Of a DNA stretch of 64,000 nt, positions 1-8,071 are shown in pieces; position 1 is the stretch's first letter; every line of letters begins with the position of its first letter. The notes below the pieces were generated by a model. That model did not search any database. It was not told the DNA's origin and worked only from the letters and a program-made list of their open reading frames with translations. Position numbers and translations under genes: made by a program. The DNA lies in NCBI RefSeq assembly GCF_023336755.1, contig NZ_JALZWP010000006.1:1-64000 (forward strand), in the 5' to 3' direction. The DNA comes from Roseinatronobacter domitianus. Its GTDB lineage: Bacteria > Pseudomonadota > Alphaproteobacteria > Rhodobacterales > Rhodobacteraceae.

Positions 1-64
1 GCAGATCTTCAGGGCGCTCGCAGCCCTTCAGAAGTTCGTCCAGCAGTTCCTTGGAAATCGTCAT
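1..64 (-). CDS. IS256-family transposase, N-terminal fragment
   Basis: Reading the reverse strand from the ATG at 64 gives MTISKELLDELLKGCERPED, which I recognise as the conserved N-terminus of IS256-family (mutator-type DDE) transposases common in Rhodobacteraceae. A strong ribosome binding site (GAGAGGAGC) lies 7 bases upstream of the start. The gene runs off the left edge of the window, so the DDE catalytic core cannot be checked and it is unknown whether the transposase is intact. Confidence 0.8.
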   Translation of the reverse strand, partial: MTISKELLDELLKGCERPEDL

Positions 65-128
65 CGTCCTTGCTCCTCTCAGGAAGCATGGACCAGATCC
101 CGGTTACACAGAAGATCGGACACTCTCC
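1..128 (-). mobile_element. IS256-family insertion sequence, one end only
   Basis: The reverse strand of the first 64 bases encodes the start of an IS256-type transposase, and the 60 or so bases upstream look like the usual terminal region of such elements (reverse strand begins GGAGAGTGTCCGATCTTC near 127). The rest of the element lies outside the window. The outer boundary near 127-129 is inferred from where leucine-rich-repeat coding sequence resumes on the + strand. The other inverted repeat and the target duplication are not visible. Confidence 0.75.
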
Positions 129-1008
129 TTGGCTGGCCGAGTTAACCAGCCTAGAAGACTTGGGTTTAAAGAATACTCTGATCCATGACCTCACTCCGAT
201 CAGCAAACTGCGTTCCATAGAATGCCTGACACTCGACGGGACTCAAGTTATTGATCTACGACCCATCTCTGAACTTACAGGGCTTGAACGCGGGCTTCCA
301 CCTGGCCTAACTTTCAACAACACACCGGCCATCGAGAGTGACCCCAAAATAGCGGATTTGGCAAAATTAAGCGACCATGCTACCCGTGCCCGCCAAACCC
401 TTGCCTACATACGCAGCCTACCGCCTTGGCCGGAACCCTATACCCCCGCCGCCACCCCGGATGGCTCACCGCCCAAGCCGAGCGGGGGTGCGTCAGAGCA
501 GCAGAAGATCAAGATCGCGCAAACGCAAATCCAGCATCTGATCCGCAATGCCACCGTCACGCGCATCAGCGCGCAGAGTTTCGCAACGCAGATCGAAACC
601 GCGCTGCGCGGCGTTCCCGCCAATCTTGACAACAAACTTCCCGAACCCTTGCAGACCATGCAGGAATTCGCGGATGTGTTGCGCGAACTGGCGCCCGAAA
701 CCACGCCACCAGACGATCCGTTACAGACCGCGCATCTGGAACTGCGCATTTCGCAGCTGGAACAGCTTGTGGACCGCCTTACCCGTCAACTCGCCGACGA
801 AACAATAGCACGCGAAGCGGCAGAGGCTTTGGCGAAGAAAGAGGGGTTCTTGAGCAACTACAAACAGGGTGCCGGAAAAGCCGCAGGCGTCGCAACAGTT
901 TCACTCGCTACTGTCGGTGTGCCAACCGCAGCGGTCTTTTTCCTTGGCGTGGAACACCCGTTGGTTCAGGCGTTTCTGACAGTTATCGGTCGCTTGCCGA
1001 AAAGCTGA
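129..1008 (+). pseudogene. Leucine-rich-repeat protein, 5' end removed by IS256 insertion
   Basis: The frame open up to 1008 starts inside the IS end and then reads at least two internalin-like repeats of about 22 residues (pattern L..L.L..T.I.DL.PI..L). After them come a proline-rich linker (about 118-135 from the first open codon), a coiled coil (about 225-265) and a hydrophobic C-terminal segment ending near the stop, which could anchor the protein in a membrane. The natural N-terminus is missing, so more repeats or an effector domain may have been lost. LRR regions bind proteins or ligands; the function of this family is unknown to me. It could still be expressed as a truncated protein from a TTG at 70 inside the element. 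Confidence 0.7.
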
Positions 1009-1175
1009 CGCATCCGTAAGCGAACGTCACGCACCCACCTCGGGCGGGCGCGGCGTGCCGCGTCTTTGCCCAAGGCAGGCCCGACATGCCTTGGCCGCGA
1101 CCCAACACGGCCCGATTCCTGCCAATTTGTTCCGATACCCTGTCCGCAGTTGAGTTTAACGTAAGGGGTAACGCC

Positions 1176-1664
1176 GTGTCGATTTTGGAAAACGGTGTCG
1201 ACCATGTCAGACATTTCATTACCTCGGAGTCGGGCGCCGTGACCGTGGATTGGGTGGTTCTGACCGCCGCGACCGTCGGGCTGGGGATAGCCACGACCGC
1301 AGCGGTGCGCACCGGCACAAATGACCTGAGCGGCGATATCTCGACTTCGCTGTCGGGCGCAGAAGTCGCCTCGCTCGGGTGCCTGGGGTCTGCGGGTGGT
1401 CCGGCCGGGTTCGACTGCTATACCGGCCCGACGATCGTCAGCGCCGGGATGGCTTGGGGACATGCGTGGGCGCCTTCGTGCTTTGCAGTGGCAGGCGGTT
1501 CCGTGACATGTAACGGCAGCGGCGGCTCCGAGTTCACCGAGCAATACACCATGTCTGACGGGTCAACCTACCACAAGGTCACACGCAATGAGAACGGTGA
1601 AACGACCGTTACATGGACCGACAGCAGCGGCAACCCGGTCGATGAACCGCCGCCCATGTCATAA
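1176..1664 (+). CDS. Type IVb pilin-like (Flp/TadE-like) secreted protein
   Basis: The 162-residue product has a short basic leader ending SESG followed by AVTVDWVVLTAATVG, the layout of a class III prepilin-peptidase site with a hydrophobic stalk. Asp and Trp occupy the positions of the usual Glu5 and Tyr6. The remainder is Gly/Ser/Thr rich with four cysteines that could form disulfides outside the cell. The GTG at 1176 is chosen because AAGGGG lies about 7 bases upstream; an ATG at 1086 in the same frame would add an unlikely leader. No tad/cpa assembly genes are nearby, so it is an orphan. The pilin call is inference; a non-pilin secreted protein is possible. Confidence 0.65.
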   Translation: MSILENGVDHVRHFITSESGAVTVDWVVLTAATVGLGIATTAAVRTGTNDLSGDISTSLSGAEVASLGCLGSAGGPAGFDCYTGPTIVSAGMAWGHAWAPSCFAVAGGSVTCNGSGGSEFTEQYTMSDGSTYHKVTRNENGETTVTWTDSSGNPVDEPPPMS

Positions 1665-1724
1665 GGGCCTCTTGCACCCCTGACTGCATCCCCTATCCTC
1701 TTGCTCCAAAGAAGGAGCATGACC

Positions 1725-4004
1725 ATGCAGGCATTCGGGAAATCTCAGGGCGGCACGCGGCGCGAGGATATGCGGTTTCTGACCGGGCAAGGCCGCTACC
1801 TTGCCGATATCGCCCCTGCGAATGCCCTGCACGGCGTGTTCCTGCGCGCGCCCGTGGCCCATGCGCGCATCACCGCGATCGATGTGGAAGACGCCCGCGC
1901 CCTGCCCGGCATTCGCGCCATCCTGACCGGCGCGGACCTGATCGCCATGGGAGTCACCGCGTCGGTCTACGCCATAACACTCCCTGACACGCGGGGCGGC
2001 AAGGGCGCGGCCCCGCATAGGCCGATCTTGGCCCATGATGTGATGCGCCATGTGGGGGAACCCGTCGCGCTCGTCGTCGCGGAAACCCGCGAACAGGCGC
2101 TGGATGCGCTGGACGCGATCACGCTCGACTATGACGAATTGCCCGTGTCGCTGGCCCTGTCACCCGGCGGGGCGGAAATTCACCATGAAGCCCCCGGCAA
2201 TCTCGCGCTCGACTGGCGTTTGGGGGATGCAGACGCGGTGGCCGATGCCTTCGCCCGTGCCGCGCATATCACCACGCTGGACGTGCGCCAGAACCGCGTG
2301 ACCGCGGCGAGCATAGAGCCACGCGCCGCGATGGCCGAGTGGGACAACGGCAGGCTGCACATGGCCTTCAACGGCCAAGGCGTGTGGCGGCTGAAAACCG
2401 AGTTGGCGAAAGCCCTGTCGCTGGACCCGGACGCCGTGCATGTCACCACCCCCGATGTGGGCGGCGGCTTTGGCATGAAGGTCATGGTCTACCCTGAGCA
2501 TTACGCGCTGGCGGCGGCGGCGCGCGCGATTGACGCGCCCATTCTATGGGTGGCCGAGCGCGGGGAATCCATCGCGTCGGACAATGGCGCGCGCGACCTG
2601 ACCAGCACGGCGGAACTGGCCTTGGACGCGGACCACAAGATCATCGGCTACCGCGTGCGCTCCACCACGAACCTTGGGGCGTATAATTCGCAATTCGGCC
2701 AGAACATCCAGACGGTGCTGTTTTCCAAGGTGCTGACGGGGGTGTATGACATTCCCGTGGCCGATCTGCATGTGCAGGCCGTCTATACCAACACCACACC
2801 GGTCGATGCCTATCGCGGCGCGGGGCGGCCCGAAGCGGTCACGCTCTTGGAACGCACGCTGGACATGGCGGCGCGGGAATTGGGCGTGTCCCCGTTCGAC
2901 CTGCGCGCGCGCAACATGATCGCTCCGGGAAGTTTTCCCTATAAAACCCCGATGGGCGAAACCATCGACGTGGGCGATTTCGCGCGCCTGTTGCAGCGTG
3001 CGGCAGAACTGGGCGATGCGGCAGGCTTTGCCGCGCGCCGCGCCGCCAGCGCCGAAAAGGGCCTGCTGCGCGGCATGGGGCTGGCCTATTATGTCGAGGC
3101 GATCCTGGGCGACACATCCGAAAACGCGGCGCTCGAATTCACGGATGATGGCGGCGTGCGCCTGTTTGTCGGCACGCAATCGAACGGGCAAGGGCATGAA
3201 ACCGTTTATGCACGCTACCTGGCCGAATTGACCGGCATTGACGAGGATCGCATCGAGATTGTCCAAGGCGACAGCGACCGGATCGCTCAAGGCGGGGGCA
3301 CGGGGGGCTCGCGCTCGGTTACGGTGCAATCGACGGCGACCTATCAGATGACCCGCCAGATGGTCGCGGGTTTTGCCGAGTTCCTGACACGGCACACTGG
3401 CGCGCCGTTTGACTTCGAGAGCGGCATTTTCGCCGCCTCCGGCACCAACCAGCGCTTTACACTTATAGAGGCGGCGGAACTGGCCCGCCAAGCCGGCGAG
3501 GAGGCGTTGTTGCGCCATGACGCCCGCATCACGCTAGACGACCGCTGCTACCCGAACGGCGCGCATCTGTGCGAGGTCGAGATTGACCCGGAAACCGGCG
3601 CACTGCGGCTGGACCGCTACCTGGCGGTAGATGATTTTGGCAACCTCATGCACCCCATGCTGGCCGAGGGGCAGGTGCATGGCGGCATCGCGCAGGGCTT
3701 TGGGCAAGCGGTGATGGAAAACCTTGCCCTGGACGCGGACGGCCAGATCCTGTCGGGCAGCTTCATGGATTATGCCCTGCCGCGCGCAACCGACCTGCCA
3801 ATGATCGGGTTTGAAAGCGTTCCGGTGCCGTCCAAGAACAACCCGCTGGGCATGAAAGGCTGTGGCGAGGCGGGGACCGTGGGCGCCTTGGCCGCTCTGT
3901 CCAACGCTGCTTTGGATGCCCTTTGGGAGCGCGGGGTGCGGCATGTGGACATGCCGCTGACGCCGGTGCGCGTGTGGGGGTGGTTGCAAGAGGCGGGGGC
4001 CTGA
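1725..4004 (+). CDS. Molybdenum hydroxylase large subunit, form II CoxL-like
   Basis: The 759-residue protein is a xanthine dehydrogenase/CO dehydrogenase family molybdopterin-cytosine-dinucleotide subunit: an N-terminal a/b hammerhead (FGKSQGGTRREDMRFLTGQG) and the large Mo-binding domain. It carries AYRGAGR at 362-368, the active-site loop of form II (not form I, AYxCSFR) enzymes, and the catalytic Glu in GCGEAG (Glu715). Such subunits hydroxylate aromatic or aldehyde substrates, not CO, in most form II cases. The partner FAD and 2Fe-2S subunits normally encoded beside it are absent on both sides. The ATG at 1725 is preferred over 1719 because GGAG is 7-8 bases upstream. Confidence 0.85.
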   Translation: MQAFGKSQGGTRREDMRFLTGQGRYLADIAPANALHGVFLRAPVAHARITAIDVEDARALPGIRAILTGADLIAMGVTASVYAITLPDTRGGKGAAPHRPILAHDVMRHVGEPVALVVAETREQALDALDAITLDYDELPVSLALSPGGAEIHHEAPGNLALDWRLGDADAVADAFARAAHITTLDVRQNRVTAASIEPRAAMAEWDNGRLHMAFNGQGVWRLKTELAKALSLDPDAVHVTTPDVGGGFGMKVMVYPEHYALAAAARAIDAPILWVAERGESIASDNGARDLTSTAELALDADHKIIGYRVRSTTNLGAYNSQFGQNIQTVLFSKVLTGVYDIPVADLHVQAVYTNTTPVDAYRGAGRPEAVTLLERTLDMAARELGVSPFDLRARNMIAPGSFPYKTPMGETIDVGDFARLLQRAAELGDAAGFAARRAASAEKGLLRGMGLAYYVEAILGDTSENAALEFTDDGGVRLFVGTQSNGQGHETVYARYLAELTGIDEDRIEIVQGDSDRIAQGGGTGGSRSVTVQSTATYQMTRQMVAGFAEFLTRHTGAPFDFESGIFAASGTNQRFTLIEAAELARQAGEEALLRHDARITLDDRCYPNGAHLCEVEIDPETGALRLDRYLAVDDFGNLMHPMLAEGQVHGGIAQGFGQAVMENLALDADGQILSGSFMDYALPRATDLPMIGFESVPVPSKNNPLGMKGCGEAGTVGALAALSNAALDALWERGVRHVDMPLTPVRVWGWLQEAGA

Positions 4005-4259
4005 GTCTGATATGCTGAGCCGTATTGTTAGCTTTCGCTTATGGTCATGCATCACACAAAAGAGCGGCGGTGACATCGCGGGCGGTGGCGCTTGTCACGG
4101 CTGATATAGACACTTTATGGCGGCCCAGCCCCTCCTCCGAAAATCGTTTCGCCAAGGTCAGCCAAAGCGCCACCGCGTCGGGCCGCGATGGCGCTGGCGC
4201 GGCGGGCTTCGCCCTCGTTCCGCGCTGGGAAAGAAAACTCCGCGCAAGGGCTTGCCCCC
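4005..4259. other. Intergenic region with one copy of a dispersed repeat
   Basis: This 255-bp stretch lies between the convergent CoxL-like gene and the LysE/ArgO gene. Open frames across it look like chance frames in GC-rich DNA. It contains one copy of a GC-rich repeat (4187-4225) that recurs inverted at 15254-15285. No clear terminator with a T run was seen. Confidence 0.5.
4187..4225 (+). repeat. Dispersed GC-rich intergenic repeat, copy A
   Basis: The segment contains GCGGCGGGCTTCGCCCTCGT followed by TCCGCGC. The reverse complement of 15254-15285 shares this 27-base core with two substitutions, and both copies are preceded by GATGGCGC, here with a short extra insertion. Both lie between genes. 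This suggests a family-wide intergenic repeat of the REP kind, seen directly but with unknown role. Confidence 0.5.
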
Positions 4260-4871
4260 TCACCCCATCACCAGCTTCACCGCGATCCCCCACATCACCA
4301 GCGCGATCAACCCGTCCAGCACCCGCCATGCCTTGGCACTCGCGAACAAAGGCCGCAGCAGGCGTGCGCCATAGCCGAGGCTGAAGAAGAAGACGAAAGA
4401 CCCCGTTACCGCCCCGGCCCCGAAGCTGAATTCATCCCCCGGAAAGCGGGTCGAGATGGTGCCCAGCAGCACCACCGTATCCAGATACACATGCGGGTTC
4501 AGCCATGTCAGGGCCAGACAGGTGGCCAGAACCCGGCCCAAGGGCGCTGGCGGCGCTTGCCCGGCCACGACCAGCGCCTCTGTCGAGCGAAACGCGCTGC
4601 GCGCCGCGCGCCAGCCATACCAGCCCAAGAACGCCGCACCCGCAAAGCGCATCACCGGGTCCAGCCATGGCAGAACCGTTGCGATCCGCGCAAAGCTGGT
4701 CACGCCCAGCACGATCAGCACCGCGTCCGACACGGCACAGGCCAGCACCACGGCCAGCACATGCTCGCCGCGCAAGCCCTGACGCAAGACAAACGCGTTC
4801 TGCGCGCCGATGGCAAGGATCAGTCCAAGCCCGACACCCAGCCCCGTCAGGAAAACAGAAGGCGCGATCAT
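4260..4871 (-). CDS. LysE/ArgO family amino acid exporter
   Basis: The 203-residue protein has six predicted membrane helices and the N-terminal signature GLILAIGAQNAFVLRQGL typical of LysE/ArgO, which export lysine or arginine. NPHVYLD in the third helix region is also conserved in this family. Length matches the family (about 200). The start at 4871 is the ATG opening the first helix. It is divergent from the gene at 4962. ArgO is often paired with a LysR-type activator ArgP; none is adjacent here. Substrate is inferred from family membership only. Confidence 0.88.
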   Translation of the reverse strand: MIAPSVFLTGLGVGLGLILAIGAQNAFVLRQGLRGEHVLAVVLACAVSDAVLIVLGVTSFARIATVLPWLDPVMRFAGAAFLGWYGWRAARSAFRSTEALVVAGQAPPAPLGRVLATCLALTWLNPHVYLDTVVLLGTISTRFPGDEFSFGAGAVTGSFVFFFSLGYGARLLRPLFASAKAWRVLDGLIALVMWGIAVKLVMG

Positions 4872-4961
4872 AGCCGCCCTGACCAAGTGTAATGCATTGA
4901 CATCAAACCTTTCCGCGTCAGCTTTGGTTAGCGGGATTCCCATGCAAACGAAAGCGCAGTT

Positions 4962-5870
4962 ATGACGTTCGACAGCATCGCGGTTCTGGACTGGTCCTCT
5001 GCCAGCACCCCGAAACGGGGGCGCGATTCGATCTGGCTGGGGGTGGCCGGGTCGGCTGGCGTCCGGGCCGATAACCTGCCCACGCGCGCGCTGGCCGAAG
5101 CGCATTTGGCGAAGATGTTTCAAGACACGCTTGCGCGCAAGGCGCGGCTGCTTCTGGCCTGTGATCTGTCTTTCGGGTTTCCGCGCGGCTTCGCCCCGGT
5201 CATCACCGGACAGGCCGATGCGCTTGCGGTCTGGGACTGGCTGGCGCACCACATCCGCGATGACGCGGCCAACCGCCATAACCTGCGCGAGGTGGCGGCC
5301 ATGGCCAACGGACATTTCGCGGGCGATGGGCCGTTCTGGGGCAATGGCGCGCGGGCCGATGTTCCGGGGCTGTCCCGGCGCAAACCGGCCCTGCCCGCAG
5401 GGCTGGCAGAGTTTCGGCTGACCGAAGCCGTTGCCCGCGCACAAGGGCTTTACCCGAAATCAAGCTGGCAATTGGCGGGCGCGGGCGCGGTCGGCGCGCA
5501 GAACCTTGTCGGCTTGCCAATATTGGCACGGCTGCGCGCGCAAGTCTTGGGCGCGGTTGCGGTTTGGCCGTTCCAGCCGCCGGACACCCCCATTGTGCTG
5601 GTCGAAACCTACACCGCGCTGGTCGATGGACCGGTGCGCGCGGCGGACCCCGAAACCGTGCGCGATGCTGCCCAAGTCGCGCTTCTGGCGCAAGCGTTGC
5701 ACAGAATGGACCGGGCGGGCGGGCTAAAGGCGCTGTTCGCCCCACCGCCCCCCGAAGCATTGCCGGAAGAAGGCTGGATTTTTGGGCTGGGCCACAGCGC
5801 GGCCTTGGCAGAGTTTCTATCCGCTCGTCACGACCCTGCCGCGCGCTCGAACCAGTCGCGTATTTCCTGA
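4962..5870 (+). CDS. Conserved hypothetical protein (sometimes labelled molybdopterin/cobalamin-associated)
   Basis: The 302-residue protein begins MTFDSIAVLDWSSASTPKRG and contains FGFPRGFA and GPFWGN motifs. I recognise the pattern from Rhodobacteraceae proteins of unknown function that automatic pipelines label molybdopterin-guanine dinucleotide or cobalamin related; I have no evidence that the label is right. An Asp in VLDWS and a glycine-rich GAGAVGAQN segment resemble nucleotide-binding folds of the RNase H/actin type, but this is a guess. Its last 43 bases overlap the 3' end of the convergent puuD gene. Neighbouring a molybdenum hydroxylase is suggestive but not conclusive. Confidence 0.6.
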   Translation: MTFDSIAVLDWSSASTPKRGRDSIWLGVAGSAGVRADNLPTRALAEAHLAKMFQDTLARKARLLLACDLSFGFPRGFAPVITGQADALAVWDWLAHHIRDDAANRHNLREVAAMANGHFAGDGPFWGNGARADVPGLSRRKPALPAGLAEFRLTEAVARAQGLYPKSSWQLAGAGAVGAQNLVGLPILARLRAQVLGAVAVWPFQPPDTPIVLVETYTALVDGPVRAADPETVRDAAQVALLAQALHRMDRAGGLKALFAPPPPEALPEEGWIFGLGHSAALAEFLSARHDPAARSNQSRIS

Positions 5871-7057
5871 CGGGCGTAGTCATCCATCAGCAACGTGCTG
5901 CCCGGCGGCATGGCGTGGCTGACGCCCGATTGCAGGTAGATCGCCTGTGCCGCGCGCGCGACCTGTGCCTCGGTTTCCAACACGACGGCCTTGGGCGCCC
6001 AATGCAGGCCGGGCCAGAGCGGCTCCTCGGCGTGGCACATGGAGCAATGGCCCTGCACCGTCCAATAGACATCCTCGAAGCCCGCATCCGCGGCAAATCG
6101 GGCTGCGGTGGGCGTCAGGCTGGCAAGGTCGTCTTGCGCGGCCTTCGGCTGGCCCAAGACCGACAGAATCACGACCCCAACGAACAGCACAGCAGTCGCG
6201 GCCCATGTCCACCATTTATACCCTTGCCCCATATGCAGCGAGTTGAAGAAATGCCGAATGGTCACGCCCATCAGGAACACCAGCCCCGCGATCAGCCAGT
6301 TATAGTCCGACGCAAAGGCCAGCGGGTAGTGATTGGACAGCATCAGGAACAGCACCGGCAGCGTCAGGTAGTTGTTATGGGTCGAGCGTTGCTTGGCGAT
6401 CTTGCCGTATTTGGCGTCTGGTGTGCGCCCTGCTTTCAGGTCAGCGACAACGATCTTCTGGTTCGGAATGATAATGAAGAACACGTTGCCCGACATGATC
6501 GTGGCGGTGAACGCGCCCAGATGCAGCAGTGCCGCGCGGCCCGTGAACACCTGCGTGTAGCCCCAGGCCATGATGACCAGCAGCACGAACAGGAACACCA
6601 TCAGCCGGGTGTTGTCCTCGCCAAAGCGCGATTTGCACAGGCGGTCATAAATGACCCAGCCCAAACCCAGCGAGGCCACGGAAATGCCCACCGCCTGCCA
6701 GACCTGCAAATCCATCTTCTCCAGATCGATCAGGTAGAATTCCGCGCCGACGTAATAGACCAGCACCAGCAGCACGAAGCCCGACATCCATGTCCAGTAG
6801 CTTTGCCATTTGTGCCAGATCAGGTGGTCGGGCATCTTGTCGGGGGCAACCAGATATTTCTGGATGTGGTAAAACCCACCGCCATGGACCTGCCATTCCT
6901 CGCCATGGGCACCGGGGGCAAGGCTGGGGGATTTGCGCAACCCCAGATCCAGCGCAATGAAATAAAAGCTGGAGCCGATCCACGCGATCGCGGTGATGAC
7001 ATGCAGCCAGCGCACGGCAAACTCGGCCCATGCGCCGATGACGGCAAGCTCGAACAT
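5828..7057 (-). CDS. puuD: Membrane-bound urate hydroxylase with C-terminal cytochrome c domain
   Basis: The 409-residue protein has an N-terminal membrane domain (about eight helices, starting WLHVITAIAWIGSSFYF) followed by a c-type cytochrome with a heme site CSMCH at 338-342. This is the architecture of PuuD, which oxidises urate to 5-hydroxyisourate and passes electrons to the respiratory chain instead of making peroxide as uricase does. The heme domain is expected in the periplasm. It is divergent from the LysR gene at 7163, whose 105-bp spacer holds a candidate operator. Together with uraH, puuE-uraD and allA it supports urate catabolism in this organism. Confidence 0.92.
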   Translation of the reverse strand: MFELAVIGAWAEFAVRWLHVITAIAWIGSSFYFIALDLGLRKSPSLAPGAHGEEWQVHGGGFYHIQKYLVAPDKMPDHLIWHKWQSYWTWMSGFVLLVLVYYVGAEFYLIDLEKMDLQVWQAVGISVASLGLGWVIYDRLCKSRFGEDNTRLMVFLFVLLVIMAWGYTQVFTGRAALLHLGAFTATIMSGNVFFIIIPNQKIVVADLKAGRTPDAKYGKIAKQRSTHNNYLTLPVLFLMLSNHYPLAFASDYNWLIAGLVFLMGVTIRHFFNSLHMGQGYKWWTWAATAVLFVGVVILSVLGQPKAAQDDLASLTPTAARFAADAGFEDVYWTVQGHCSMCHAEEPLWPGLHWAPKAVVLETEAQVARAAQAIYLQSGVSHAMPPGSTLLMDDYARQEIRDWFERAAGS

Positions 7058-7136
7058 GATTGGCCCTTTCGTTTTGGTGTTTCGCGCAGGCTATACCGGC
7101 GCGGCGCTTTCTGTTAATTCCATAAAACACCCATCA

Positions 7137-7157
7137 CTTTCAAATGCAGCCTGAAAA
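7137..7157. promoter_or_regulatory. Candidate LysR operator between puuD and lysR
   Basis: The sequence contains the dyad TTTCA-N9-TGAAA (7138-7156), a T-N11-A type site expected for LysR regulators, ending 6 bases before the regulator start at 7163. The wider pattern CTTTCAA-N6-CC-N-GAAA recurs with equal spacing at 10949-10969 before puuE. Position suggests autoregulation plus control of puuD. This is inference from sequence. Confidence 0.45.
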
Positions 7158-7162
7158 TAAAC

Positions 7163-8071
7163 ATGGCCTACCTTAGCAACCTGCGCATGTTCGTGCGTGT
7201 CTATGAATTGGGCAGCATGTCGGCGGCGGCGCGTGACCAGCGCACGTCGCCTGCCGTGGCGTCGTCGCGCGTGGCCGAACTGGAAAAGCATCTGGGCGTA
7301 CGGCTGTTCAACCGCACCACGCGGTCGCTGCAGCCCACGTCGAACGGGCGATTGTTCTATGACGGCGCACAGCGCGTGCTGGATGCCGTGGCAGAAGCGG
7401 AAGCGGCATTGACCAATGCAAGCGCCCAACCGCGCGGCACCTTGTTCGTGGCCGCCCCTTTGGGCCTTGGGCGGCGTTTGATCGCCCCGCATGTGCCCGC
7501 CTTCAAAGATGCGCACCCTCAGATCGACCTGCGGCTGCGCCTGTCCGACCGCAAGGTGGATGTGACAGCCGAAGGGCTGGACCTGGCCTTTCATCTGGGA
7601 ACACTGGAAGATTCGGGGCTGAAAATGCGCGTTCTGGCGGAATGCCCGCGCGTTTTATGTGCCGCGCCCGCCTATATCGCGCGACGGGGTTTGCCAAGCG
7701 ACGGGGCCGCATTGGTGGCCGAAGGGCATGACTGCCTGACCCTGCGCTTTCCGGGGGCGACCGAATTTCAATGGGCGCTGCAAACGCCAGAGGGGCCGAA
7801 GCGCTACAAGATATCCGGGCCATTCGAATCGGATGACGGGGACGTTCTGACAGGCTGGGCCCTGGACGGACGCGGGATTATCCTCAAGCCGCTGTTCGAG
7901 GTTGCGGACCATCTGGCCAATGGGGCTTTGGTGCCGGTCGCAACCGATACGCCGCCCTTGCCCGTGACCTTGGCGGTGCTGACGCCGCACAGGCGGTTGC
8001 GCGACCCAAAGGTCATGTTGTTCGTCGATTTCATCGCCGCGCATATGCGCGCAGCCATCGCAGGCGGTTAA
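7163..8071 (+). CDS. LysR-family transcriptional regulator, probable urate-locus regulator
   Basis: The 302-residue protein has an N-terminal winged helix-turn-helix (about 5-62, with SMSAAARDQRTSPAVASSRV and LFNRTTRSLQPT) and a substrate-binding effector domain (about 90-295). It is of the subgroup with a YELGSMSAAAR start often found near catabolic genes. It is transcribed divergently from puuD, the classical arrangement for a LysR activator and its target. The effector is unknown; urate or an oxidation product is a reasonable guess. Its stop overlaps by 4 bases the stop of the convergent HPP-CBS gene. Confidence 0.88.
   Translation: MAYLSNLRMFVRVYELGSMSAAARDQRTSPAVASSRVAELEKHLGVRLFNRTTRSLQPTSNGRLFYDGAQRVLDAVAEAEAALTNASAQPRGTLFVAAPLGLGRRLIAPHVPAFKDAHPQIDLRLRLSDRKVDVTAEGLDLAFHLGTLEDSGLKMRVLAECPRVLCAAPAYIARRGLPSDGAALVAEGHDCLTLRFPGATEFQWALQTPEGPKRYKISGPFESDDGDVLTGWALDGRGIILKPLFEVADHLANGALVPVATDTPPLPVTLAVLTPHRRLRDPKVMLFVDFIAAHMRAAIAGG

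Noticed and set aside
2544-3518. A 324-residue open frame antisense to the CoxL-like gene
   Set aside because: Overlaps a conserved enzyme gene and has no recognisable domain.
4025-4384. Possible small gene between the CoxL-like gene and the exporter gene
   Set aside because: The frame runs into the exporter's coding region, includes the dispersed repeat and has no ribosome binding site.
5564-7117. A 517-residue open frame on the + strand antisense to puuD
   Set aside because: Low-complexity His/Arg/Gln-rich translation without motifs; the opposite frame is a clear PuuD.
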